DNA of 64,000 nt from Pogostemon cablin (Eukaryota; Streptophyta; Magnoliopsida; Lamiales; Lamiaceae), in the NCBI GenBank assembly GCA_023678885.1, contig CM042993.1, forward strand, positions 2,006,501-2,070,500, written 5' to 3'. Shown here piece by piece: positions 46,897-57,058 of this stretch. Position numbers and translations under genes: made by a program. Under the pieces are notes generated by a model that worked only from the letters and a program-made list of their open reading frames with translations, was not told the origin of the DNA and did not search any database. Every line of letters begins with the position of its first letter. Within the stretch, counting starts at the first letter, position 1.

Positions 46897-47090
46897 GAAG
46901 TTGGATATGATGGTAATATATGCAGATTCTGGAGTAACATATGAGATTATTCAAAGTTTGAGACATTGTACATGAAGTTGACTTACTCTTTGCCTTGTTA
47001 GCTGCCAGCATTCCTGTGGTGGTTGAATCAACCAAAACTCTGCTGTCTACGCTTTATTTGTAACACAAATTTTGTATTTATTGAATCTAG

Positions 47091-47395
47091 TTTACAAAGG
47101 TGCTGGAAATAATATGTGCTAGAAATATTATTTAAAAAAAAATGGAGTTGAATCTAGTTCACAAAGGTGCTGGAAATAATTTTTTAAAAAAAATGGAGTT
47201 GAATCTAGTTCACAAAGGTGCTGGAAATTATTTTAAAAAAAATGGAAATTATTATTTTTTAAAATGGAATTGAATCTAGTTCACAAAGGTGCTGGAAATT
47301 ATTTATAAATAAAAAATGGAGTTGAATCTAGTTCACAAGTGCTGGAAATTATTAAAAAAAATGGAATTGAATCTAGTTCACAAAGGTGCTGGAAA
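47091..47395. repeat. Minisatellite of about 55-63 bp units
   Basis: Six units repeat gaatctagttcacaaaggtg, ctggaaatta(t)t and a variable poly-A then tggagtt. The array begins at the 3' end of the DUF1997 gene and ends about 20 bases before the tRNA gene. Confidence 0.85.
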
Positions 47396-47413
47396 ATTAT
47401 TATAAAAAAAATT

Positions 47414-47486
47414 TGGAGATGCGGGGGATCGAACCCCGTGCCTCTCGCATGCAAAGCGAGCGCTCTACCATTTGAGCTACATCCCC
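47414..47486 (-). tRNA. tRNA-Ala (UGC)
   Basis: Read on the minus strand, the gene starts ggggatgtagctcaaatggt. It has a seven-base acceptor stem (GGGGATG with CATCTCC, one G-U pair), box A, the anticodon loop TTTGCAT with anticodon UGC, and box B (ggttcgatcccc). The discriminator base is A. A run of T residues directly after it on the minus strand can terminate Pol III. The sequence is of nuclear cytosolic type; the plastid trnA-UGC has an intron and a different acceptor-arm region. Confidence 0.95.
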
Positions 47487-47526
47487 AATTGACAATGATT
47501 TATAATTGTTATATTATTATTTAAAA

Positions 47527-47750
47527 AAATTGTCTTTTAAGTATTTCTTTTATAAGTGATAAAAAAAACTTTTTTAGTATTTCTTTTATAAGTGATAAAA
47601 AAAACTTTTTTAGTATTTCTTTTATAAGTGATAAAAAAAACTTTTTTAGTATTTCTTTGTAGTGTTCAAAAAATCTCTCTTTTTAGTATTTCTTTGTAAT
47701 TTAAAAGTGTTAAAAAAATCTCTGTCTTTTTAGTATTTCTTTGTAAAATT
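47527..47750. repeat. 41-bp-type tandem repeat
   Basis: About five units of tttttagtatttcttttata, agtgataaaaaaaac. The first three are nearly identical and the last two diverge (tttgtagtgttcaaaaaatctc). The array lies just beyond the tRNA gene, which is thus bracketed by two unrelated minisatellites. Confidence 0.85.
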
Positions 47751-47837
47751 GATAGAATGGAATCAGTGATAAAGAATTAAAGGTGACATTTATAAAACGA
47801 TACAAAAAATGAAAATTCACAGGTGGTGTGATCCTTG

Positions 47838-49733
47838 TCACCAGTAATCAGAACAGGAACACAAACCATTCTTAAAGAAGTGAAAACGATTGCGATCTCT
47901 TATAGTTATTTCCCTATCATACACTTTGGAAGCAATCTTGATTGCAGAATGACAATCTTGGCATATTCGCAAGTTCTTGAAAATATAAAGAGGAGTACCG
48001 TTTCTGGTGCTGATCAACCCTAAACATAGAGCCAATTTCTCACTATGACTTACCAAAGCTCGCTCTTTCTCCTCCTCATTCACATCACCACCACCGCTGC
48101 CGGATAACAGCTGATGAGTGGTATCCGGTACATAACCCGCCAATTTCAGCTTCCGGATCATCTCATCCAACATCCTGTATATCTCATTGATCTGTGGATG
48201 TGATGTATCCCCTGCACATAGCTGATGAATTTGTCCTTTGATGTACATGGTGCTTACACCGGGGACTTTACGAATCCCTCTTTGTTTGAGATCTCGTCTG
48301 AGAGAATCAGCTTCGTCTGGTTTTCCAGACGAAGCATACATGTTTGAGAGCAGGACGTGATGCTCAATGTTGGATGGATGCATTTGAAGCAGGTCTCTTC
48401 TTAAACGTGTTGCCATCTCGTGCCTTCTGTGAACACTGCATGCTCCTAGCAAAGAACCCAAGATGACCTCATTTGGCTTCATTGGCATTCCTCGTATGAC
48501 AGCTTCTGCTTCTTCTAGATGTCCGGATCGGCCCAAAAGATCCACCATGCACGCGTAGCATTCCATGGAAGGCCTGATGCCAAACACGTTTTCAAGACTA
48601 TAGAACAGTTTACGACCCTCTTCAACTAGCCCCGAGTGACTGCAAGCACTTAACAGAGCTGTGAAAGTTACAGCATCTGGTTTGACCTCTTCTAACATGA
48701 GATTGAACATATCCAACGCCATAGAACCCTTTCCGTGCATAGCTAATCCACCGAGCATGGCGTTCCATGTAATGGCATTCCTTGTTTGCATCAACTTGAA
48801 TACTCGAAGAGAAGCATTAATTCGACCACATTTTGCATACATGTCGAGCAGAGCTGTGCCGAACTTAACATCTGTTGATGCATCTATGTTTGCTTTGAGA
48901 GAAAATGTGTGCACCCATTTACCCATCACGACATCACCCGACTGCGTCGAAGCCGACAGCAACGTGCTGAGTGAAGCAGAATTCAAGAACAATCCAAAAC
49001 TGAATATCATCTCCTCAAGGAGTCTAAAAGCTTCCTCAATAAGCCCATCCTCAACGTGCTTTGCGATCATTATAGTCCAAGCGATCTCATTTCTTTCGGG
49101 CATTTTATCGAACAGGTTCTTCCCTTTCACCAGTCCTTCAAATTTGACTACACCCCATAACAGCACAGTCCAAGAAACAACGTTTCTCTCAGTCATTTCA
49201 TCAAACACCTTCTTAGCATAGTCCAGTAGCCCACTCTTGACGTACATGTCCATAGCCGCATTCCATGGTTTAACGCAGAACCCGAGACCCATCTTGACCA
49301 TACAACCATGGCCTTGAACTCCAAACGCACTGTTTCCCACCTTGGCGCAGGTACTGAACAATGAAACCATCGTGATATCGTCGATCAGAATACCCTGTTC
49401 TCTCATAGCCACAAATAATCTAAATACGTCAAGGGCGGATCCGCGGTCGCTGTAACAGTCCATGAGTGTAGTCCAATCCACCGTATCCTTATACGAGTCT
49501 GGAATTTCGTCGAACAGCTTGCGTGCAGATGTCACATCTCCGCAGGCCGCATACATGTGCGTAATAACGTTGCCGACAAACAGTTGCGGGAGGGTGAGAA
49601 GGCCGGTGGTGACGGCGGCGGCATGAAGCTTCTGCCCAACCCCGTGATCGGAGAGTCGAGCGCTTGACCGTACCAACGCCCGGCAATGGCGAGCCAGGGA
49701 AGACGGACTTGGCCACATTCCTACCCATTTCAT
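47838..49733 (-). CDS. PPR protein of the PLS-DYW class, At5g15340-like
   Basis: A single-exon gene of 631 residues. Repeats follow the P, L, S pattern, with typical segments such as NVITHMYAACGDVTSARKLF, MDMYVKSGLLDYAKKVFDEM, ALLDMYAKCGRINASLRVF and TALLSACSHSGLVEEGRKLF. Then come the E/E+ region (EVILGSLLGACSVH, HVLLSNMYASSGK) and a complete DYW domain: the zinc/catalytic motif HSEKLAL, CQDCHSAIK and the terminal CSCSDYW. DYW-class PPR proteins recognise specific sites in plastid or mitochondrial transcripts and deaminate C to U. Many stretches match Arabidopsis At5g15340 as I remember it, annotated as mitochondrial. The N-terminus (Ser/Arg-rich, few acids) fits an organelle presequence. 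The RNA target cannot be read from here. Confidence 0.93.
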   Translation of the reverse strand: MKWVGMWPSPSSLARHCRALVRSSARLSDHGVGQKLHAAAVTTGLLTLPQLFVGNVITHMYAACGDVTSARKLFDEIPDSYKDTVDWTTLMDCYSDRGSALDVFRLFVAMREQGILIDDITMVSLFSTCAKVGNSAFGVQGHGCMVKMGLGFCVKPWNAAMDMYVKSGLLDYAKKVFDEMTERNVVSWTVLLWGVVKFEGLVKGKNLFDKMPERNEIAWTIMIAKHVEDGLIEEAFRLLEEMIFSFGLFLNSASLSTLLSASTQSGDVVMGKWVHTFSLKANIDASTDVKFGTALLDMYAKCGRINASLRVFKLMQTRNAITWNAMLGGLAMHGKGSMALDMFNLMLEEVKPDAVTFTALLSACSHSGLVEEGRKLFYSLENVFGIRPSMECYACMVDLLGRSGHLEEAEAVIRGMPMKPNEVILGSLLGACSVHRRHEMATRLRRDLLQMHPSNIEHHVLLSNMYASSGKPDEADSLRRDLKQRGIRKVPGVSTMYIKGQIHQLCAGDTSHPQINEIYRMLDEMIRKLKLAGYVPDTTHQLLSGSGGGDVNEEEKERALVSHSEKLALCLGLISTRNGTPLYIFKNLRICQDCHSAIKIASKVYDREITIRDRNRFHFFKNGLCSCSDYW

Positions 49734-50169
49734 CTCATTTCACCGAGTTGGTACGGATTCTTCTACTTCTGTAACCTGTTTGACCTTTTGTACTATTATC
49801 AAGGGCAATTTTGTAATTTCAGTACTAACTCGCAATCTTTCATTGACGAAAATGAAGTATGCGATTTTATTGGAGTCGAATCAAGAAAAGTCCATTAATG
49901 TGATGGTATATAATTAAACTGTAGCATGTAATTATACAAAATGGTTGGTAGTCAAGTACTATAGTGTGGTGGTAAGAATACAATAATAGTGCAAAAAAAT
50001 TTCAAGGATTTATATTATATCAATCACTCTCTGTTAATAATGCTCTATCCATCATTTTACGAACACCAATATAGCAAGGAATACACACATCTGATATCAG
50101 CATCACAGATTTTCGAACCTCTTCTTCCCTGGAGACATTGCATCCATCAATCCAGGTGAAAAAATATGC
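49734..50169. other. Short gap between PPR and GNL1 genes
   Basis: About 435 bases hold the PPR promoter and leader and the GNL1 3' UTR, both genes reading on the minus strand. No repeat or extra gene is seen. Confidence 0.5.
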
Positions 50170-53100
50170 TCAAGCTGCTGTCTCATTTTGTGGAACCAGT
50201 ACACTTCCGTCGTACCGCGGGCTACAGCTACCTTTCGCGTGGTTTTCGTTCAACTTCTCTAACTCTTCAGCTGGAAAAACCTCTAACTGCAAAGATGGGG
50301 CTATCTTATTTACGTGCAACCAAGTCAGTTGCCAAAAGCTGTCTCCTCCAACCGGATCACCCGGCACAAGAACTCCGCTCGTCTTCATCACTAGCAGGCT
50401 GTTCTTGAGAAGCTCCGGAACTAATTCATGAATCTTTTCACTCCGTTTCCCTCTGAATCTCATCTTCATGTATCTCTCCATGTAACCAAGGATCTTTATC
50501 CAAAGTTGGCAGAATGAAGTTGCCTGAGAGATTTCGAGCAGGGCTTGAAGATATGCTTTCGACATGAGCTTAAGGGACAGCACCATCGACCCTTCCATGC
50601 TGCGATAGTCCTTGGGAGATTGTTGCTGAGCCATTTCCGGTAGCTCATCAAGCAATGTGAACATCACTTGATCGAAACATTGCAACCACATTTCACTTGG
50701 TATGTGGATACCATCGACCCCCGTTAAACATCTTTGTAACAACATGATAGCATGATTTCTCACCTCTTCCCTCTGATCCACGCATACTTTCCTCAGTCCC
50801 TGTAGAAGCCTCATCCACATTTCTAGTATATCCTGAGAAAACTTCACGGCAGCCTCCTCGCCTGCAGCTTCCTTGGTCTCGTAAAACCACGTGACCAAAC
50901 AACCTACCGAACCAGACATCAGGCCCAAGGATTTGACAGACCGATCAACATTGCCTACTCGAGACTCAGCAAACTGTCTTGCAGCATTCACACATAGCAC
51001 GTAGTTTGCAGGCGAGAGGTGGGCCCCCTCAGACATGATGTAAGACAGAGTCTCGAACCCCGCTTCAGATGCTTCTGGATGCCTAGCTGTGATCGACAGT
51101 AAGGAAATGATTGTCCGCCAGCCCATGTGAGATCTTATCTGCATTGCATTTGCTTTCACGAGATGCATGACTTCCTGTGTGATTTGCTCGCAATAAGCAT
51201 CAGCTACCCGGGCATCAAGTTTCAATACTAGTTGCAGAGACTTGAGAAGCTCATCAGTTAGGTTTTCTTTGTAAGGAAGTAATCTCTGGCATATGCGAAG
51301 GAGCCCAAAGACTGCCTTCTCTACGAGAGCACAAGGCATTACAGTTGATTGAACAACATTGGCTATGTGCTCGTACACATTTTGCCACAATAGCATGATT
51401 CTATCCCGATTGTTTAGAGTGATTGCGATCAGCAACTCTAAACAAAAAACGGCCGTGTTCTCGTCTTCCAGAGTATGATGCCCTTTCAAAGGACGTCCTG
51501 CAGCCACAACAAGAGCACGAACAAGCTGTGATAGAGATTCTGCTTGAAGAAATTTACTCTCTGCAAATATGCTATCAATGTGACAACTCTGTATCGTCTG
51601 TAAAGTACGCTGGCGAGCAGCAAGCTGCTCTTCTGAGGGTTGGGGTGCAGGTTCCTCTGAATCAAGAGATAACAGCAGGCTAAATCGACCCATAATCCCA
51701 GATGATTTCCTTGAAGGAGTTGGCATCTGAGATGCTGCTGACTTTTGAGTAGTCAATGTTTTCACACGACCATTATCAGGAGAAGATTCCAACTCATCAG
51801 TAGCATCACTGGCAAGACGTGCAGGAAGAAGGCCTATTCTGTGCAAACTCAAGATGCAGTCAAGTATGTTTCTCCATCCGGATCGAATGTTGTCACTATA
51901 GCAGTTTGCAATGGTGAAAACTGCAACAGTTGCCATCTTAGCTTTTACATCATCCCCAAAATAAAGAATTGATCTCTCATTGAAAGATTGATTTGACAGT
52001 GTTGTAAATTTGCAAAGTGATACTACCAAATCATCCAATACTTCGCCCAAATTATATGAGGCTGAAAGTTTGGCAATGGCAAGAAATCCATCAATACATG
52101 ACTGAAAAACATCTTCCTGCTCTGCATTATCTAACACCACTGATATAGCAGCAATCGCAGGACCGGACAAAATAGCAAACATGTCAAAGTCAAGGCGAGA
52201 TCCAGAATCAGATACAATGTATGGAGATGCATGTTTTGCTCTGTGTGTTAGACCAATCCAGTGGCTTCGTGTAAGAACTGCGGCAGCACCTCCTTGATCT
52301 GGAACCATACGAATTTCATTTTCGCAGATGGAGTGATAAAGCTCAGACAAGAAATCTCGCGGAAGATCATTTCCACCATTGATTTTCCGATTATTGCGAA
52401 TGAAGTCATCTTCACTCATCTTCTTCTTGACCTGTGCGTTATGTTGATCTGTATTAAGCATTATTAAGGAATACGACAGCAGAAGAGCAGCATCCTTATT
52501 GACCAAAATATTTGATGCTTGCTCATAATAGCTTTCAGAAAATGCTTCAAGCACTCTCTGTATCTTCTGGGATTCCCCAGGCAATCTGAATGTTTCCAAG
52601 AATATGCGCAAAGCAGTATCTAAACTCATGTTCCGGAAATCAAAAGTCCTAGCAAATTCATGAAGAACCTGTATACAAAATTCATCATGACTTCCCAGGA
52701 AATCACCAATAAGACTTTTTTCTAATCCCAGAGTATGCCTAAAAAAACATGCTACACTTCGAGGTTCCAGTTTTTCAGGCAACAATTTCGCTCCTTGAAG
52801 AAATTCAAGGCCCTTTTTGGGGTCCCGGTTGAAGTGATCAACACCAATCATCAACTTCCTCTTGATGTTCTTCATATTATGAACAAACGGAACCCAGTTC
52901 TGTGGTTCACCATAATCATCACATCTGCTATCCCAAAATGAACGATATTCCTCAAGTTCTGAGGAGGCTTCCCCTGAAACAGATGAATCATGTTCTATCC
53001 TATCAGACATACCTTGAACCAAAGCAATTAGACCATCGAGGGCAAGGGTGTTCATGGCTGACAAAGGACTGTTCACTGGAAAAGCACTCCTTGACAACAG

Positions 53101-54884
53101 ATTAGCGAGGCCTTCAAAAACATTGCCGCAGGATATGTCACAGTCATAATTGGCATACAACTCAGTAACAAACATAGGCTGCCTGCAGAAGTCAATAAGA
53201 GCTTCCATAGCAACCTCCTGCTGTTGGTATGAAGCTCCATACTTACTTTGTGCAACTCTCAATAACACATTAGAAATAAAAGCTTCAAGCTGTAGTTTCA
53301 ATTTAGTACGGAGATGATGATAAAGATTCAGAACTATGCTGCATACTGTTGAAAGAATCAGTGGACTCATTGACAACCCAAACTGCATAAGGTTGTAAAA
53401 CAGTTCTTCCTGTATCAGAGCCAATAATTTAGGATGATGACCAAAAGAAGCACCACCTAGTTCTATAGCGGAATTTATCAAACCCAGAGCAAATAGTGGA
53501 ACATCTTCATGATATGCTATTGGGTTAGATCTAGGACCAATTTCTATATTCTCCATCACATTTAATAGAGAGCACAAGAAATGGAATATTTCCACCATCG
53601 ATGGGACACCATAAGGCTCCATCATTATGGAATCAATGCTGCCATGACCATTCTCAATATTTTCGACTTCAGATTCTGCAGAAGCATGACCATCAATATT
53701 AGATTGACCCTCAACACTGCGACTTTGAGCTGCTGCTCCATCACCCTGCAATGAGCATAGATGCTTCAGAAATTACTAACTTAGATTAGTATAATTAACA
53801 TCAGCCTCAACCATGCTTTTCAAGATCGATGGGCATAAAAAAACTTAAAAAAAATAAATAAATAAAAATTGATAATAGCACCTAACGACCTGACCTTGAA
53901 ATTAGACCACCCTTGACAGGTCGTGTTCCTCCATCACTAAAAGTAAAAATAAATAACTAAGGAAAAATTAAAGAAAATTTTCTCCAAGTATCATTCATCC
54001 AGAATATCCTATTGTCTCGGTGATTCGTGTAATGTGAAAAAAATGAAAATGAGAGGGAGCCCATGGTTATTTATCAAAATTATCATGAAGGTAAAAGCAA
54101 GTTACATTCTAAAGTTGCTGTAACACATAATGAGAACTCAAGCTACCTCTGTATTAAGAGAAGACCCCTCTGCACGAACCAATCCATGTCCTTTATCGTC
54201 CAATTCAGGGAGGTGAGAAAATATACACCTGACAAGTTCATGCATAGTGTGGCGAGATATCCTTTGCAGCAGTTCACTTTTTGAACTTGCTTGATGAACT
54301 ATACGGAAGCAAGTATTCACGATGCTACAGACGTGATGATTGTTCAAATTAATTGATGCTTTACTTTTCATGCAAGCCAGAAGAACTTGCAGAATCTTCA
54401 TCAATACAACTTCTTCAGATGCCGGATCCGTCACTTCAAATCGGCAGCTTGTCACAGCATCAACAATTAGGTGTAAAGCATTATCCACATTAACTGTTTT
54501 TAAATCAAGTATCTGTAGATTTACAATTTTGTAAACTGATGACAAAGCAACACCAGTTATCGGTGCACCAGTTTCATCAGATTTAATAATATCCAAAAAT
54601 GGCTGGAGGTACAAAACTGGATCAATGGTATGCCAATGCTTTTGCCATGAAAAGATCTTCTTCCGGAGTTCCTTGAAGGATATTATGAGAGAATGCTCTA
54701 TCTGCTCATCATCAGCGGCATAATGCACTCCCCATCTCACGTTTCTCCTCATCACAGCCAAAACTGCACCAATCTCTGAATTCACCATACAGGCTAAGGC
54801 TCCACCGGAAAGCTTGATCGAAGAATTGGGCTGCTCAAAAAAGCCATCGACTTCATGCTGCTGATTTGGCAGACTCACAGCCAT
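50170..54884 (-). CDS. GNL1: ARF guanine-nucleotide exchange factor GNL1 (GNOM-like)
   Basis: Two coding exons, 54884-54147 and 53745-50170, encode 1437 residues. The order is the GNOM/GBF architecture: N-terminal DCB region (MVNSEIGAVLAVMRRNVRWG, TDPASEEVVLMKILQVLLAC), HUS domain (NLMQFGLSMSPLILSTVC), SEC7 domain with the catalytic glutamate in FRLPGESQKIQ (Glu637) and MLNTDQHN, then HDS domains (ITLNNRDRIMLLW, LLSITARHPEASEAGFE) and ELVPELLKNSLLVMKTSGVL. Details such as RWGVHYAADDEQIEH and IVHQASSKSELLQRI favour GNL1 over GNOM. It should activate ARF1-class GTPases at the Golgi for COPI traffic. At the brefeldin A position the residue is Met675, 38 residues after the catalytic Glu, as in GNOM. 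A 5'-UTR intron at about 54935-55876 is likely, with the leader exon upstream. Confidence 0.93.
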
Positions 54885-57058
54885 CTTGTTTTTACACTCT
54901 CAAAACCTTACGGATATAGCACATGCATTCCCTGCTGTTCAATTAAACACTGCACTTCACAAATTATTCAAAAGCAGACTAATCAGAATGCTTTTTTTCA
55001 CAAGAATTTACCAAGATAGAATAAACAGGCAGACAACTGCAGGTTAGACAACAGAAAATGTCACGTACACAGCACACAGTCTATGCACTGGAATACGCCA
55101 CAGACTACAGTGGATAGCTGAATAGATGATTCAACAAAAGCACATAACAATTATTAGTAAAAATTGGCAACCTTTGTTTTCATATTTGAAATAATTATTT
55201 TAGAAAATCTACAAGGAACTATTCCTCTTCATCAGAAAGCCGTTGAGTGTTGACCAATAAAAAAGGAGTTACTAGTCCATATTTTCGTCTTATTGCTCCT
55301 CATATAAATTCTCATCTACTTTTTCATATCATATCATTCAATCCATACCAGGGCACTACAAGCCTAAATAAAATCAAGATATTAACAGCTACTCAGCAAT
55401 CTACGTTATAAAAATTAGCTTCTTAGCTAAGCAACGCTCATCCTTCAGTACAGTGAAGGATCTAATCTATTTCATAGAGCCATCTACACATAAGCGCACC
55501 AATCATACCATGGTCACTAAACAAAATTAATACCTAATACATTCTGAAATCATCTGATGACAACAAAAATCCAATTTCTGACATTCCAGAGGAGTAAATT
55601 TTTACCCAACCATAACAAAACATTTGCTTACCCGTAATTAGAATACATAAGAATATGTAAAGGAACCAACCAGTAGCCAGATCTAAATCTGAAGCGAAAA
55701 CCAATAAACAAGATAAATTCTCTACGAGATCTACAACAGCCCCTTCAGACTAATTAACAGCATAAATCACACAACCAATAGGAACTAGAGGCGTACGATT
55801 AATGATCAGGCAACAGTTCAAAAATAAAAATGCGAATCCTAGAAACAGAATAGAGATGATTGGAGAAATGAAGTACCAGCCGGAATGAAGATCAGAGCCG
55901 TTCTCTCTCTCTCCGCAGGGCGGTCCTGCTACCTGCGGTGGAGGAAACAGTGTCGCCAATTTGAATTAAAATGCTTCGTGTCAAAATCCTTGTGTTTGAT
56001 TGTATTGCGATTTGCCAATTCCACCAGAGCATTGATCGGTTTTAGGGAGTTTGAATTCCCGGATGTTCAGAGAAGAAGAGATCGAGGGGTCATCGAGTTG
56101 AAATAAGAAGGATGTCAGGTTGACAAAAAAATGTGTTTTTTTTTTTTTTTCTATTTAAAAACGAATTTTTGGAACCTCTATTAGTTGGGTTGGATTGGAC
56201 CTGTGATACGAGAAATTTTGTAATTTTAGAAGAAGGCTTCTTTTAGGCGGGCCCATGTCTTTTCTATAAGAAGCAAAAACTTTGGGCCCATTTACAATCA
56301 TGTTTAGGCTTTGGGCCCATTTTAATCTTAGATGGAATTTGGTCCATTTTAATCATAGGTGGGCTTTAAGCCCATTTACAATCATGGATGGGCTCCGGGC
56401 CCGTAGAAAGCGTCATTATCTAACGTTAATTGAAACACGACACAGCCTCTGAAATAGGAAAGCGTATTCTTATTCTAAGAGGAAATAAAACTGAGTTTTG
56501 AAGATGAACTTTCACACTGAATCTTCTTCAACCTTCAATACTCAGCACTAAAAGGTATAAAATTTTCCACTAATTCATTCCGCAAGTATCTCATGCATCA
56601 ATCGTTCTGTTGTAAGGTTAGGTTTAGCTTTTCCAGTCAAACCCTCCGATTATGGGGCCACGTGCTGCAGAATTTTCAAAATATGATTAATATTTTGATG
56701 CACGAATCTCTAGATTTTACTTCTATGCTTCTTTATTTGATTGGAATCGAGTTGTTTGTTACAATCGTGTGCTTAATAAGATTCTGCAGGAGAAATTATT
56801 GGCTGAAGTGATGAACTCTGTGTTTTTTATGAGTACATTTTTTACGATTCTTTGCTTGAGCTAATTGTTTTACTTTTGCTTGTAAATAGAGATTAAAGTT
56901 ATGCTGATTGAGCAGATAAATGCATTTTTCAGAATCTCTCTGCTTAACGAGCAGTTGACTTTAATCTGAAGTTGAAGTTTCAAATGAGCTGAATTAGTGT
57001 TCTGTTGCAACTACTGGAATCGGACAAATCGAAGGAGCTTCCCTAAGGGTGTGAAGGA
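54885..57058. other. Divergent promoter region of GNL1 and HYP1
   Basis: A probable GNL1 5'-UTR intron runs from about 54935 to 55876 (donor ctg/gtactt and acceptor gaacag/cagg on the minus strand), with a leader exon near 55877-56100. The stretch 56200-56410 contains repeated tgggcccatttacaatcatg-like phrases in tandem, three to four times. HYP1 transcription must start between about 56450 and 57058. No protein gene is apparent. Confidence 0.55.

Noticed and set aside
47414..47486. Plastid-derived tRNA-Ala insertion
   Set aside because: The plastid trnA-UGC has a long intron and a different sequence. This gene is intronless with nuclear-type arms, and the flanks are not organellar.
48661..49221. 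186-codon ORF on the plus strand
   Set aside because: It is the antisense shadow of the intronless PPR gene, which has full repeat and DYW motifs on the minus strand.
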